A stretch of 64,000 nt of DNA from Pseudomonas sp. URMO17WK12:I2 (lineage in GTDB: Bacteria; Pseudomonadota; Gammaproteobacteria; Pseudomonadales; Pseudomonadaceae): contig NZ_QKYW01000001.1 in the NCBI RefSeq assembly GCF_003253735.1, forward strand, positions 1 to 64,000. The letters are read 5' to 3'. Shown in pieces: positions 24,710-34,362 of the stretch. The translations under genes and the position numbers were made by a program. The notes under the pieces were generated by a model. That model was given only the letters and a program-made list of their open reading frames with translations. It searched no databases and was not told the DNA's origin. Within the stretch, counting starts at the first letter, position 1; each line of letters opens with the position of its first letter.

Positions 24710-25810
24710 ATGAGCAAGCAACGCGCTTACCCGCTAGTAGTAATGGTTATCGCTTTTCTTTTTTCTAGCCTTTGTCACGCCGGGCAGGTGGTCGATGTGT
24801 TGGGCCGTAGCGTGACGGTGACGTTGCCGGCCAAGCGGGTGGTGCTGGGGTTCAACTTCGAGGATTACGCGGCCGTCGGTGGCGAGAAGGCTTTCGACTC
24901 GGTGGTAGGGATTTCCCGCGGGGCCTGGGAGCGCAAGGTGCCGACGATCTGGAAGCGCTATGTGGAGCGCTACCCACGACTGGACACCCTGGCCGATATC
25001 GGTGAGGTGGAAACCCAGAGCTTCTCGGTTGAGAAGGTGCTGAGCCTGGAGCCGGATCTGCTGGTGCTGACCGACTGGCAATTCCAGGCGCTGCCCGATG
25101 AGGTCGCGCGCCTGGAGAAAGCCGGCGTGCCGGTGCTGGTGATCGACTACAACGCCCAGACCCTGGAGCGCCATGTGAGCTCCACCCTGCTGCTCGGCGA
25201 AGTGACCGGCCAACAGGCTCGCGCCCGCGAGCTGGCGGACCTGTACAGCGCGGCGGTCAAGGATATCGAGTCGCGCATCGCCAAGGCCAACAAGCCCAAG
25301 CCGCGCATCTATATCGAGTTCGGCAACAAGGGCCCGGCCGAATACTCCTTCACCTACGGCAACAACATGTGGGGCGCCATGGCTGCCGCGGTCGGTGGCG
25401 ATAATATCGCCGCACCCTATGTAAAGGCCTGGGGCCAGATCAACCCGGAGCAGGTGCTGGTCGCACGTCCCGAGGTGATCATCATTTCCGGCCGTGAAGA
25501 CAATACCAACCCCACTGCCTTGTCCATGGGACCAGGCGTAGACGAAGCCACGGCGCGCAAGCAGTTGCAGGCCTTCGCCGCGCGCCCGGGCTGGGCGGAA
25601 CTGCCGGCGATTCGTGACGGTCGGTTGTACGGCGTTTACCAGGGCGCTTCGCGCAGCCTGGGCGACTTCACCATGCTGCAATTCATTGCCAAGCAGCTGT
25701 ACCCGGATCTGTTCGCCGATCTCGACCCGATGGCCAACTACATGAATTACTACCGCAAGTACCTGCCGATTCCGCTCGAGGGCACCTATGCCATCAGCGC
25801 CCATGAATAA
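24710..25810 (+). CDS. Periplasmic binding protein of an iron-siderophore-type ABC importer
   Basis: 366 residues, Peripla_BP_2 (FecB/FhuD/BtuF) family. The signal peptide is residues 1-24 (MSKQRAYPLVVMVIAFLFSS, then LCHA). Family features are PAKRVVLGFNFEDYAAV near the N-terminus, EKVLSLEPDLLVLT, and QINPEQVLVARPEVIIIS in the C-lobe. The shorter start is chosen because it begins the signal peptide; in-frame starts upstream have none. It overlaps the permease gene by 8 bases. A TonB-dependent receptor lies convergent at 27819-29945, so a ferric chelate is the likely ligand; which one cannot be told. Confidence 0.87.
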   Translation: MSKQRAYPLVVMVIAFLFSSLCHAGQVVDVLGRSVTVTLPAKRVVLGFNFEDYAAVGGEKAFDSVVGISRGAWERKVPTIWKRYVERYPRLDTLADIGEVETQSFSVEKVLSLEPDLLVLTDWQFQALPDEVARLEKAGVPVLVIDYNAQTLERHVSSTLLLGEVTGQQARARELADLYSAAVKDIESRIAKANKPKPRIYIEFGNKGPAEYSFTYGNNMWGAMAAAVGGDNIAAPYVKAWGQINPEQVLVARPEVIIISGREDNTNPTALSMGPGVDEATARKQLQAFAARPGWAELPAIRDGRLYGVYQGASRSLGDFTMLQFIAKQLYPDLFADLDPMANYMNYYRKYLPIPLEGTYAISAHE

Positions 25811-26873
25811 GCCGGAAACCTCGGCGTCGCTGCCCGTCGAGCGCGACGCCATTGCCGAGCACCGCCTGCGTGAGCGCAAGCGTTGGCGCAACTGCCTGCT
25901 GTTCACCCTCTTGTGCGGCGCCTGCCTGGTGCTGGATATCGCCACCGGGCCATCGATGCTCTCGCCGTGGGACGTGCTGCGCTCGCTGCTGGATATCGGC
26001 GAGCGCCCGGCGATGACCGACACCATCGTGCATGACCTGCGCCTGCCCGTGGCGCTGATGGCGCTGGCCGTCGGCGCCTCCCTCGGTGCCGGTGGCGCGC
26101 AGATGCAGACCCTGCTCAACAACCCCATGGCCAGCCCCTACACCCTGGGCATGGCCGCCGCGGCCGGCTTTGGCGCGGCGCTGAGCCTGGCCTTCGGCAG
26201 TTTCGGCCTTGGTCCGCTGATCGGCGTGCCGCTGGGCGCCTTCGCCTGCTCGATGCTCGCGGTGGTGTTCCTGTTCGCCCTGGCCACCCTGCGCCACGCC
26301 GGCAGCCACACCATCATCCTGGGCGGCATCGCCATGCTGTTCCTGTTCCAGTCGCTGCTGTCGCTGGTGCAGTTCCTGTCTTCGCCTGAGCTGTCGCAGC
26401 AGATCCTCTTCTGGCTATTCGGCAACCTCGGCAAGGCGACCTGGACGACCCTGGGCATCACCGCCGGCGTGACCCTGCTGTGCTGCATGATCCTGATGGG
26501 CGATGCCTGGAAGCTGGCGGCCCTGAGCCTGGGCGAAACCCGGGCGGTAAGCCTGGGCGTCAACATCCGCGTGCTGCGCCTGAAGGTTCTGATTCTGGTG
26601 GCGATCATGACCGCGACGGCGACCAGCTTCGTCGGCGTGATCGGTTTCGTCGGCCTGGTGTCGCCGCATATCGCGCGGATGCTGGTCGGCGAGGATCAGC
26701 GCTTTTTGCTGCCGTTGTCGGCCATCTGCGGCGCCTTCATGCTGTCGGCGGCGTCGGTGCTGTCCAAATCCATCGTGCCGGGCGCGCTGTTTCCCATCGG
26801 TATCGTCACCGCCATCGTCGGCGTGCCGTTCCTGCTCTGGCTGATCTTCGCCCCGCAGCGAGGCCGCACATGA
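25803..26873 (+). CDS. FecCD-family ABC permease
   Basis: 356 residues, polytopic (about nine to ten TM helices) with family hallmarks GASLGAGGAQMQTLLNNPMASPYTLGMAAAAGFGAA and, near the C-terminus, FVGVIGFVGLVSPHIARMLVGEDQR. It would form the inner-membrane channel for the ligand bound by the preceding protein. The start overlaps the binding-protein stop by 8 bases and the stop overlaps the ATPase start by ATGA, so the three genes form a coupled operon. Confidence 0.9.
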   Translation: MNKPETSASLPVERDAIAEHRLRERKRWRNCLLFTLLCGACLVLDIATGPSMLSPWDVLRSLLDIGERPAMTDTIVHDLRLPVALMALAVGASLGAGGAQMQTLLNNPMASPYTLGMAAAAGFGAALSLAFGSFGLGPLIGVPLGAFACSMLAVVFLFALATLRHAGSHTIILGGIAMLFLFQSLLSLVQFLSSPELSQQILFWLFGNLGKATWTTLGITAGVTLLCCMILMGDAWKLAALSLGETRAVSLGVNIRVLRLKVLILVAIMTATATSFVGVIGFVGLVSPHIARMLVGEDQRFLLPLSAICGAFMLSAASVLSKSIVPGALFPIGIVTAIVGVPFLLWLIFAPQRGRT

Positions 26874-27652
26874 TCCAGCTCGATAACCTCGCCCTCGCCC
26901 GCTCCGGGCGCACCATCCTGCATGGCCTAAGCACCACGTTGGAGCCGGGCGCCATCCATGTGGTGCTGGGCCCGAATGGCACCGGCAAGACCACCCTGCT
27001 GCGCGCCATGGCCGGCGACCTGCCGCTGGCCGGCGGCGCCATCACCCATGGCGAACATAGCCGCGGCGCCCAGACGCCAGGGCGACGCGTGCTCGAGGCG
27101 TGGCGGCGCGACTTCGCCTATATGCCGCAGGATTGCAGCACCGAGGTGTCACTGTCGGTGCTCGAAGTGGTGGTGCTGGGTAACCTCGGGCAGATCGGCT
27201 TGCGTCTGGACGATGAGCAATTGCAGCGCGCCATGGAAAAGCTCTCCCAGGTCGGCATCGCCCACCTGGCCGGGCGCAGCATCGGCTCGCTCAGCGGCGG
27301 GCAGCGGCAGATGGCGTTCTTCGCCCAGGTGCTGATGCGCGAACCCAAGGTGATGCTGCTCGACGAGCCAGTCAGCGCCTTGGACCTGCGCCACCAGATC
27401 GCCCTGCTCGACCGCGTGCGCCAGGAAACCCGCAGCCGCAACCTGGTGACCGTGGTGGTGCTGCATGACCTGAACCTGGCCTGCCAGTACGCCGACAATC
27501 TGCTGGTACTGGTCGACGGCCAACTGGCCGCCAGCGGCCACCCAGGCGAGATCGTTACCGCAGAGTTGCTGCAGAGCACTTATGGCGTGGCGGTGGATAT
27601 TCTGAAGGATCGTCAGGGGCGGCCGGTGGTGCAACCGCTAACAGGCTGTTGA
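26870..27652 (+). CDS. FecE/FhuC-type ABC ATPase
   Basis: 260 residues: Walker A GPNGTGKTTLL, signature LSGGQRQM, Walker B VMLLDEPVSALD, switch His in VVLHDLNLA. It energises the adjacent permease. The last codons (TGC and stop) fall in the left end of a dispersed element that begins at 27642, so the present stop codon was supplied by that insertion; the protein end may differ from relatives by a few residues. Confidence 0.9.
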   Translation: MIQLDNLALARSGRTILHGLSTTLEPGAIHVVLGPNGTGKTTLLRAMAGDLPLAGGAITHGEHSRGAQTPGRRVLEAWRRDFAYMPQDCSTEVSLSVLEVVVLGNLGQIGLRLDDEQLQRAMEKLSQVGIAHLAGRSIGSLSGGQRQMAFFAQVLMREPKVMLLDEPVSALDLRHQIALLDRVRQETRSRNLVTVVVLHDLNLACQYADNLLVLVDGQLAASGHPGEIVTAELLQSTYGVAVDILKDRQGRPVVQPLTGC

Positions 27653-27781
27653 AAAACTACCTGCGTTGCCGTTGCTTCGTTAGAAACAGGCTCAAAATGC
27701 TCATTTACAGCTTGTAAACTCCGCTTTTTCGCCTGTTTCTGCCTCGCATCGGCGGCCTCGCCTACGTTTTTCAACGGCCTG
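27642..27781. repeat. 140-bp dispersed element, copy 1
   Basis: The ends are inverted: CAGGCTGTTGAAAAAC at the left and the complement of CAGGCCGTTGAAAAAC at the right. Internal words on the reverse strand (TAGGCGAGGC, TAAATGAGCATT, GAGCCTGTTTCTAACG, CGCAGGTAG) recur in the same order at 52141-52290. No coding capacity for a transposase. Confidence 0.8.
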
Positions 27782-27785
27782 CTAA

Positions 27786-27809
27786 GCGCTCAGGCTTTCG
27801 CCTGAGCGC
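27786..27809 (-). terminator. Hairpin downstream of the TonB-dependent receptor gene
   Basis: Perfect 10-bp stem GCGCTCAGGC/GCCTGAGCGC with a 4-nt loop, 10 bases past the receptor stop on the minus strand. No U-tract follows because the dispersed element abuts it. Confidence 0.6.
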
Positions 27810-27818
27810 CACGGGTTA

Positions 27819-29945
27819 TCAGAAGGTGTAGGTGAAGCCGGTCTGCACGGTGCGTGGCTCACCCGGGTAGGCGTAGTTGTTCCACGAGCTTTCTTCGTAG
27901 CCTTTGTTGAACACGTTGCGCACGTCCAGGTTCAGGCGCAGCTGCTCGTTGACCTTGTAGAAGCTCAGCAGGTCGGTGACGGTGTATTCGTCCATGGCAA
28001 AGGTGTTCGCGGCTGTCTGCCCGGCACGCTCGTCCACGTACTTGAGGTTCACGCCCAGGCCCAGGCCACGCAAGGCGCCGTCCTGGAACTCATAGACGTT
28101 GAGCAGGTTGAAGGCGTTGCGCGGGATATTGGCCAGGCGGGTGCCTTTGGGCAGCGTGCTGTCCTTTGTGACCTCGGCATCTACATAGGCGTAGCCACCG
28201 ATTACTCGCCACTCGGGCGTCAGCTCGCCCGCCACGTTGACCTCGAAACCACGGCTGCGCACTTCACCGGCGACGACACGGAAAGCGTCATTGGCAGGAT
28301 CGATCCCCTGCACGTTTTCCTTGATAGTGTGGAAAATCGCTGCGTCGATATTCAGCAGGCCATCCAGCGCCGCCCACTTCATACCCAGCTCGTAGGCCTT
28401 GCCTTTTTCCGGCTCGAAACCCGCATTGCTCTGACGCGCGGTGCCGGAGTTGGGCTTGAAGGATTTGGAGGCATTGGCGTAGACGGCGACGCTATCGGTC
28501 AGGTCATAGATGGCGCCGACACGCGGGGTCACAGCGTTATCGGCCTTCTGCCAATCACGATTGTCAGGCGTCAGGTCGTCGTACTTTTGCTCGAAGCGCT
28601 CCAGGCGCACGCCGCCCAGCACCTTGAAACGCTCGGTCAGCGCAATCTGGTCCTGCACGAAGGCGGCCAAGGTCTTCAGGGTTTCATGGTCGTGGGTTGG
28701 CGTACGGGTCAGCGCTGGTCGCGACTGGCTGAATACTGGATCGAAGATATTCACCGGGTAGGCCGTATTACCGGCAGCCGAGCGACTAATGATCGAGCGG
28801 TAATCGTAATCCTCGTACTCCACACCGGTGATCAGCGTGTGGGCGAAGCCAGCCGTGTCGAAGTGGCCAGTCAGGTTCAGCTGGTAGTTGTGGTCGGTCC
28901 ATTCCAGCTTGCGGTAGTTGAAGTTACGGCCCAGGGTCACGCCATCGGCAGCGATGCCGTTTGCTTCGATCGCGTTGCCCTTGAGGGAACCGTTCAGGTA
29001 CTGATAACCGCCGGCCAGGGACCAGTCGTCATTGAGCTGGTGCTCGAAACGCAGCTGCACCATGTCGTTATCGTTATGCAGCATGTTGTCGGTGCCCTTG
29101 CCCCAGTAATAGGTCGAATGGCTGGGCGTGCCGCTCTGACGAGGGAAGTGCGTAAGACCGCGATCAAGCGGGTGGTTGTTACGCATGAAATCACCTTCGA
29201 AGGTGATGCGCGTGGCGTCGGACACCTGCCAGCTGAGCACCGGAGCGATGCCGTAGCGCTCGCTCTCCACATCGTCACGGAAGCTGTCGCCGCCCTCGCC
29301 GACCACGTTGAGGCGATAGGCCAGGCGGCCTTCTTCGTCCAGCGGGCCGCTGGTGTCCAGCGTGCCACGGCGCAGGCCCTGGTCGGTGAACTGACTGCCG
29401 ATGGTGGTGCGCTGCTCGTCCAGCGGCTGCTTGGTGACCACGTTGAAGGTGCCACCGGGGTCGCCACGGCCATACAGCGTTGCGGCAGGGCCACGCAGCA
29501 CTTCCACACGTTCCAGGGTATTGGCATCCGGTGAGTTGGGGTAGCCGCGATTGATCGGGAAGCCGTTGCGATAGAACTCAGCAGAGGTGAAACCGCGCAC
29601 CGTGAAGTTGGTAAGGCCCTGGCCGCCGAAGTTGTTGGCGCGGCCAACGCCGCCGGCTTGATCCAGCGCTTGCTGCAGACGAGTGGCGGAGATGTCGTCG
29701 ATTACATCGCGCGGCACCACGCTGACCGACTGGGGCGTTTCATGCAGGGCGGTATCGGTACGCGTGGCGCTGGCCGAGCGCGTCGCCGCATAGCCTTGCA
29801 CGGGCCCTGTCGCACTTTCACCGGTGCCGGTAACCACGGAGTCGGGCAGCTCGAGCGTACCGTCATCTGGCACGGCCAGAGATGCAGCGTGAACAGCAAC
29901 GGAGCACAACGACAGCAGGCAGATTGAAGCACAACTCCAGCGCAT
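27819..29945 (-). CDS. TonB-dependent siderophore receptor
   Basis: 708 residues. The signal peptide ends near residue 20 (SVAVHA-A). A TonB-box-like LPDSVVTG is at ~34. The plug domain follows (ETPQSVSVVPRDVIDDI; NFTVRGF; ERVEVLRGPAATLYGRGDPGGTFNVVTKQP) and then a 22-strand-type beta-barrel ending in FTYTF with a terminal Phe, as in outer-membrane barrels. It belongs to the ferric-siderophore (FhuA/FpvA-like) group but lacks the N-terminal signalling domain, so it should not itself control an ECF sigma factor. It is convergent with the ABC importer, a likely functional partner. Confidence 0.92.
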   Translation of the reverse strand: MRWSCASICLLSLCSVAVHAASLAVPDDGTLELPDSVVTGTGESATGPVQGYAATRSASATRTDTALHETPQSVSVVPRDVIDDISATRLQQALDQAGGVGRANNFGGQGLTNFTVRGFTSAEFYRNGFPINRGYPNSPDANTLERVEVLRGPAATLYGRGDPGGTFNVVTKQPLDEQRTTIGSQFTDQGLRRGTLDTSGPLDEEGRLAYRLNVVGEGGDSFRDDVESERYGIAPVLSWQVSDATRITFEGDFMRNNHPLDRGLTHFPRQSGTPSHSTYYWGKGTDNMLHNDNDMVQLRFEHQLNDDWSLAGGYQYLNGSLKGNAIEANGIAADGVTLGRNFNYRKLEWTDHNYQLNLTGHFDTAGFAHTLITGVEYEDYDYRSIISRSAAGNTAYPVNIFDPVFSQSRPALTRTPTHDHETLKTLAAFVQDQIALTERFKVLGGVRLERFEQKYDDLTPDNRDWQKADNAVTPRVGAIYDLTDSVAVYANASKSFKPNSGTARQSNAGFEPEKGKAYELGMKWAALDGLLNIDAAIFHTIKENVQGIDPANDAFRVVAGEVRSRGFEVNVAGELTPEWRVIGGYAYVDAEVTKDSTLPKGTRLANIPRNAFNLLNVYEFQDGALRGLGLGVNLKYVDERAGQTAANTFAMDEYTVTDLLSFYKVNEQLRLNLDVRNVFNKGYEESSWNNYAYPGEPRTVQTGFTYTF

Positions 29946-29974
29946 GAAAGGCGATCCTGATAAGAGGGGCCGCG

Positions 29975-30003
29975 ATTCTAATCCAGCTGCGATTCACTCA
30001 CAA
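29975..30003 (-). promoter_or_regulatory. Candidate promoter of the TonB-dependent receptor
   Basis: On the minus strand, -35 TTGTGA (29998-30003) and -10 TAGAAT (29975-29980) are 17 bases apart, about 30 bases before the start codon. A Fur box would be expected here but none convincing is seen. Confidence 0.5.
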
Positions 30004-30048
30004 TTGCATTAGATAATCACCTTCATGCCAGCCGCTTTTAAGCGCGCA

Positions 30049-30077
30049 GGCTGCATCACCGTTGCGGCGATGCAGCC
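30049..30077 (-). terminator. Hairpin after the DJ-1/PfpI gene
   Basis: 9-bp stem GGCTGCATC/GATGCAGCC with an 11-nt loop, 8 bases past the stop of the minus-strand gene. No clear U-tract. Confidence 0.5.
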
Positions 30078-30085
30078 CGTGACAG

Positions 30086-30763
30086 CTACTTGAGCTGCGC
30101 CAGCAGTGCCTCGGCAGCAGCTTCGGAACTGGCCGGGTTCTGGCCGGTGACCAGTTTGCCATCCTCGATCACGAAGGAGCCCCAGTCCTCGCCCTTTTCA
30201 TACTGGCCGCCGAGCTTCTGGAACTCGTCTTCGATCAGAAACGGCACGACGTCGGTCAGTTGCACGCCCGCTTCTTCGCTGTTGCTGAAACCGGTGACCC
30301 GACGCCCTTTGATCAGCGGGCTGCCATCGGCTGCCTTGACGTGGCGCAAGGCGCCCGGTGCATGGCAGACGAAACCAATCGGCTTGCCGGCGCGCTCGAA
30401 GGCTTCGATCAGGGCGATCGAATCGCGTGATTCGGCCAGGTCCCACAGCGGGCCATGGCCGCCTGGGTAGAACACGGTGTCGAAGTCCTGCTGGTTCACC
30501 GAGGCGAGCTTCACGGTGCTGGCCAGCTGGCGCTGCGCCTCGGAATCCGCCTTGAAACGGCGTGTGGCGTCGGTCTGCGCATCCGGCGCATCGCTTTTCG
30601 GGTCCAGGGGCGGCTGGCCACCGGCCGGGGACGCCAGCACGATGTCGGCACCGGCGTCCTTGAACACGTAGTAAGGCGCGGCGAACTCCTCGAGCCAGAA
30701 ACCGGTTTTCGCACCGGTGTTGCCAAGCTGGTCGTGGGAGGTGAGCACCATCAGTACTTTCAT
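30086..30763 (-). CDS. DJ-1/PfpI family protein (Hsp31-like class I glutamine amidotransferase fold)
   Basis: 225 residues. The nucleophile elbow is FVCHAPGAL with Cys133, preceded by FYPGGHGPLWDL, and the conserved acidic residue lies in GFWLEEFAAPYYVF (~25). This is the Hsp31/YDR533C-like subgroup, members of which act as glyoxalase III-type deglycases or chaperones. AAGGAG 6 bases upstream fixes the start; the longer frame upstream has no signal. It stands alone between two unrelated genes. Confidence 0.85.
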   Translation of the reverse strand: MKVLMVLTSHDQLGNTGAKTGFWLEEFAAPYYVFKDAGADIVLASPAGGQPPLDPKSDAPDAQTDATRRFKADSEAQRQLASTVKLASVNQQDFDTVFYPGGHGPLWDLAESRDSIALIEAFERAGKPIGFVCHAPGALRHVKAADGSPLIKGRRVTGFSNSEEAGVQLTDVVPFLIEDEFQKLGGQYEKGEDWGSFVIEDGKLVTGQNPASSEAAAEALLAQLK

Positions 30764-30894
30764 CGTGAACTCCTTACTTGTGTCGATAGGGTTCTGAGTT
30801 AGTGGCTTGAAACGGCGGAGAGTGCCCCAGCTTTTTCGTTCACGACAGGCACCGGCCACCATCGGCTCGGTAGCCGATCAAGAGCGCAGAAATG

Positions 30895-30928
30895 AAAAAA
30901 GGGGCAGCTACGGCTGTAGCTACCCCTC
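30895..30928 (-). terminator. Rho-independent terminator after der
   Basis: On the minus strand a GGGGTAGCTAC stem pairs with GTAGCTGCCCC (one wobble) and is followed by TTTTTT. It lies about 30 bases past the der stop. Confidence 0.9.
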
Positions 30929-30957
30929 CATTACCAGCTGCTGATACCAGCGACCTG

Positions 30958-32430
30958 TCAGCGCTTGTCCTTGCGCTTCTTCTCGGCCTTCTTGTGGTGG
31001 CTCATCAGGCGGCGTTTCTTGTTGACCTGGCGGTCGGTCAGGGTGTTCTTGTTGCCCTCATAGGGGTTCTCGCCACCCTTGTACTCGATACGGATCGGCG
31101 TACCGACCAGTTTGAGCACGCGGCGGTAGGTGTTCTCCAGGTAACGGGAATAGGCGCGCGGCACGGCGTCGACCTGGTTACCGTGGATCACGATCAGAGG
31201 CGGGTTGGCACCACCGAGGTGGGCATAACGCAGTTTGATACGGCGACCGTTGACCAGTGGTGGCTGGTGCTCGCGTACGGCGTCTTCAAGAATCTGCGTC
31301 AGGCGGCTGGTCGGCCAGCGAGTGATCGCCGACTGGAACGAGGCCTGCACCGACTTGTACAGGTGACCAACACCGGTGCCATGCAGCGCCGAGATGAAGT
31401 GGATATCGGCGAAGTCGACAAAGAACAACCGGCGTTGCAGCTCGGTCTTCACGTAGTCGCGCTCGCTGGGCTCCATGCCGTCCCACTTGTTCAGTGCGAT
31501 GACCAGCGCGCGGCCGCTCTCGAGCACGAAACCAAGCAGGTTGAGGTCGTGGTCGACCACACCTTCGCGGGCGTCCATGACGAACACCACCACGTTGGAG
31601 TCCTGAATGGCCTGCAGCGTCTTGACCACGGAGAACTTTTCCACCGCTTCGAAGATCTTGCCGCGGCGGCGCACGCCGGCGGTGTCGATCAGCGTGTACT
31701 TCTCGTCATCACGCTCGAAGGGGATGTAGATGCTGTCGCGGGTGGTGCCGGCCTGGTCGTAGACGATGACCCGGTCTTCACCGAGCATGCGGTTGACCAG
31801 GGTCGACTTGCCGACGTTGGGGCGACCGATGATGGCTAGCTTGATGCCGTCCTTCTCGCTCGGGCCGGGAATGCGCTTGGCTTCCTCGCCCTCGGCGACT
31901 TCCTCGGCCTCCTCGCCCTCTTCCGGCTCGCCGGCATCCTTGGGAAAGCTGCCCAGGGCGGCTTCGAGCATCTGGGTAATACCACGGCCATGGGCACCAG
32001 CGATCGGCAGGGCCTCGCCCATGCCCAGCGGCGAGAACTCGGCGCGGGCCAGGTCCGGGTCGAGGTTGTCGACCTTGTTGACCACCAGGAAGCTGCGCTT
32101 GTTGCGCTTGCGCAGGTGCTCGCCAATCATCTGGTCGGAGGCGGACAACCCGGCACGGGCGTCAACCAGGAACAGCACGGCATCGGCTTCCTCGATGGCC
32201 TGCAGGGACTGCTCGGCCATCTTGGCATCGATGCCCTCCTCGTCACCGGAGATACCGCCAGTGTCGATCACGATATAGGTGCGCCCCTGCCATTTGGCCT
32301 CGCCGTACTGGCGGTCGCGGGTCAGACCCGAAAGGTCCCCGACGATCGCGTCGCGGGTGCGGGTCAGGCGGTTGAACAAGGTGGATTTGCCGACGTTCGG
32401 CCGGCCCACCAGGGCAATTACGGGAACCAT
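30958..32430 (-). CDS. der: GTPase Der (EngA)
   Basis: 490 residues with two tandem G domains. The first P-loop is GRPNVGKST at 9-17 with NKVD at 118-121; the second P-loop is at 202-210, with NKWD further on. A KH-like C-terminal domain ends in a Lys/Arg tail ([20 protein letters not shown]). The linker between G domains (~167-186) is very acidic. Der is needed for 50S ribosome assembly. The ATG is preferred over an in-frame codon four positions earlier. It follows bamB with a terminator between, so it may have its own promoter. Confidence 0.96.
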   Translation of the reverse strand: MVPVIALVGRPNVGKSTLFNRLTRTRDAIVGDLSGLTRDRQYGEAKWQGRTYIVIDTGGISGDEEGIDAKMAEQSLQAIEEADAVLFLVDARAGLSASDQMIGEHLRKRNKRSFLVVNKVDNLDPDLARAEFSPLGMGEALPIAGAHGRGITQMLEAALGSFPKDAGEPEEGEEAEEVAEGEEAKRIPGPSEKDGIKLAIIGRPNVGKSTLVNRMLGEDRVIVYDQAGTTRDSIYIPFERDDEKYTLIDTAGVRRRGKIFEAVEKFSVVKTLQAIQDSNVVVFVMDAREGVVDHDLNLLGFVLESGRALVIALNKWDGMEPSERDYVKTELQRRLFFVDFADIHFISALHGTGVGHLYKSVQASFQSAITRWPTSRLTQILEDAVREHQPPLVNGRRIKLRYAHLGGANPPLIVIHGNQVDAVPRAYSRYLENTYRRVLKLVGTPIRIEYKGGENPYEGNKNTLTDRQVNKKRRLMSHHKKAEKKRKDKR

Positions 32431-32454
32431 TCGGCTCTCCACTTCGTTATTTCA

Positions 32455-32486
32455 AAAAATACAAAAGCCGCTGCACAGGCAGCGGC
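32455..32486 (-). terminator. Rho-independent terminator between bamB and der
   Basis: Minus-strand stem GCCGCTG/CAGCGGC with a 6-nt loop followed by TTTTGTATTTTTT. Confidence 0.85.
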
Positions 32487-32546
32487 CACAAATCTCGCAC
32501 TATCTGCCCTGCTCACCCGCTGCTAACGGGCGAGCAGAGCCGGGGC

Positions 32547-33698
32547 TCACTTGATGGTCAGGGCCACCAGCTTGCCGCCGTTGCCGAAGGCGTACAGCCA
32601 GTCGCCGACCACCAGCGGACGTGCCCGCAGGCCGTCGCTGTCGATACGGGTACGACCGACGAAGCGACCGTCGACCTGGCTGACCAGGTGCAGGTAGCCT
32701 TCCAGGTCACCAAAGGCGACGTAGCTGGAGAACACCGCGGGCGACGACAGCTGGCGGCGCGCCAGCGCATCGTTGGTCCACAGGGCCGACGCCGAACGCT
32801 CGTCGATGCTTTCCACGGTGCCGCTGGCCAGGGTCACGTAAACGTTACCGAAGCCCTGGGCCACGCCCATGGAGCTGGAGGCCTCGCGCTGCCAGATCAC
32901 CCGGCCGCTCTGCAGGTCCAGTGCCGCAACGCGACCCTGGTAGGTGACCACGTACAGCTGGCCACCGGAGAGCAGCAGGCCACCGTCGATATCGACGATA
33001 CGGTCGAGTTCGGAACGACCCTGGGGAATGGCCACGCGCTGTTCCCACACCGGGATGCCGCGCTGCACGTCCAGGGCGATGACCTTGCCGCTGGACAGGC
33101 CGGCGATGGCCAGCTGGTTGGTCAGCAGCGGGCTGCCGGTACCGCGCAGGGTCAGGACGGCCGGGGTGTTCTCGAAGATCCAGCGTTGCTGACCGCTGTA
33201 GGCGTCCAGTGCGACAAGGGTGTCGTCCTGGGTCTGCACCAACACGGTGTCGCTGCTGATCGCCGGTGCGGAGAGCACTTCGCTCGGCACACGGGCGCGC
33301 CATTTCTCTTCACCGCTGGACGAATCCAGGGCGATCACCTCACCCTTCAGGGTGCCGACCACGATCATCCCGTAGCCAGCCGCCACGGCGCCAGAAACCG
33401 GAACCTCGAGTTCCTGCTTCCAGGCGACCTTGCCGGTCATGCGGTCCATGGCCACGACCAGGCCTTCGACATCGGCGGCGAAGATCTGCTCGCCATCGAC
33501 CACGGGCTCGAGCATGTTGTAGATGTCGCCCTGACCGTTACCGATCGAGCGGCTCCACTCCTTCTGCAGCTTCACTTCCTCGGTGAACTTGGGAAGTTCG
33601 GCAGGCGGCAGTTCTTTCTTGCTGTTGCTGCTGCAACCCACGGCCAGGACGGCCAGAGCCAACAGTGCGGCATTCTTCCAACGCATCACGTCATGCAT
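32547..33698 (-). CDS. bamB: Outer-membrane assembly lipoprotein BamB
   Basis: 383 residues. The lipoprotein signal has the lipobox LAVGC (Cys22), followed by a PQQ-like eight-bladed beta-propeller with repeating motifs (VVAMDRMTGKVAWK, VIALDSSSGEEKWRA, VALDAYSGQQRWIF, VAALDLQSGRVIWQ). BamB binds BamA and helps deliver beta-barrel proteins. The start overlaps the upstream gene by 8 bases; a second ATG four codons in is an alternative, and both keep the signal. Confidence 0.93.
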   Translation of the reverse strand: MHDVMRWKNAALLALAVLAVGCSSNSKKELPPAELPKFTEEVKLQKEWSRSIGNGQGDIYNMLEPVVDGEQIFAADVEGLVVAMDRMTGKVAWKQELEVPVSGAVAAGYGMIVVGTLKGEVIALDSSSGEEKWRARVPSEVLSAPAISSDTVLVQTQDDTLVALDAYSGQQRWIFENTPAVLTLRGTGSPLLTNQLAIAGLSSGKVIALDVQRGIPVWEQRVAIPQGRSELDRIVDIDGGLLLSGGQLYVVTYQGRVAALDLQSGRVIWQREASSSMGVAQGFGNVYVTLASGTVESIDERSASALWTNDALARRQLSSPAVFSSYVAFGDLEGYLHLVSQVDGRFVGRTRIDSDGLRARPLVVGDWLYAFGNGGKLVALTIK

Positions 33699-34335
33699 CC
33701 CCTTTGGCCAGGTCGTCGATCTTCAGCTGCAGACCTCCGACGGCAGCTTCTTCAGCCAGTGCGCCCTTGGCCTTCACGTAAGCCGCGTGCGCATCGTCGG
33801 TACGACCCAACTTCACCAGCAGGTCACCCCTGAGCTCTTCACGACTGGCCAGGAAGGCCTGGTCGGCATCGCCGTCAAGCAGCTTGAGCGCTTCATCGGC
33901 CTTGTCCTGTGCAGCCAGCACACGGGCCAGACGCTGACGGGCGAGTTCACCCAGGGTCTCGTTGGCCGGCTTGTCGACCACGCTGCGCAGCTCGGTCGCC
34001 GCGTCGTCCAGCTTGCCGGACTCGACCGCGACCTTAGCCACGAACAGGCTGCCGTACTGGGCGTACTGGGTGCCGCCGAAATCCTTCTTCAGCTCGCCAG
34101 CGAGCGCGGCCACCTTGGCGGCGTCCGGCTGACCGCTCGGGGTCATGGCAGACTCCAGCAACTGCTGATAGATCACCGATGCACCCTGCGCCTGATTGGC
34201 CTGATACTTCTGCCAGGCCTGCCAGCCGAATACCGCGATCAGCGCCAGAGCGCCACCCGCCAGCAGCGGTTTGCCGTTACGCTCCCACCAGTCTTTCAGG
34301 CCGGCCAGTTCATCATCATCGCTGTTCAACGCCAC
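33691..34335 (-). CDS. yfgM: YfgM-like ancillary SecYEG translocon subunit
   Basis: 214 residues: a short cytoplasmic N-terminus, one TM helix (~24-42, PLLAGGALALIAVFGWQAW) and a periplasmic TPR-like domain. E. coli YfgM links SecYEG to periplasmic chaperones. The start is GTG with TAAGGAG 8 bases upstream. It sits between hisS and bamB, the usual order in Gammaproteobacteria. Confidence 0.9.
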   Translation of the reverse strand: MALNSDDDELAGLKDWWERNGKPLLAGGALALIAVFGWQAWQKYQANQAQGASVIYQQLLESAMTPSGQPDAAKVAALAGELKKDFGGTQYAQYGSLFVAKVAVESGKLDDAATELRSVVDKPANETLGELARQRLARVLAAQDKADEALKLLDGDADQAFLASREELRGDLLVKLGRTDDAHAAYVKAKGALAEEAAVGGLQLKIDDLAKGDA

Positions 34336-34362
34336 CCCAATACTCCTTAATCGCTAAATCGC

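Noticed and set aside
27642..27781. Insertion sequence
   Set aside because: Too short and without a transposase frame; treated as a non-autonomous dispersed repeat.
30001..30025. Possible Fur box upstream of the TonB-dependent receptor
   Set aside because: Best alignment to the 19-bp consensus has only about 11 matches, not enough to claim.
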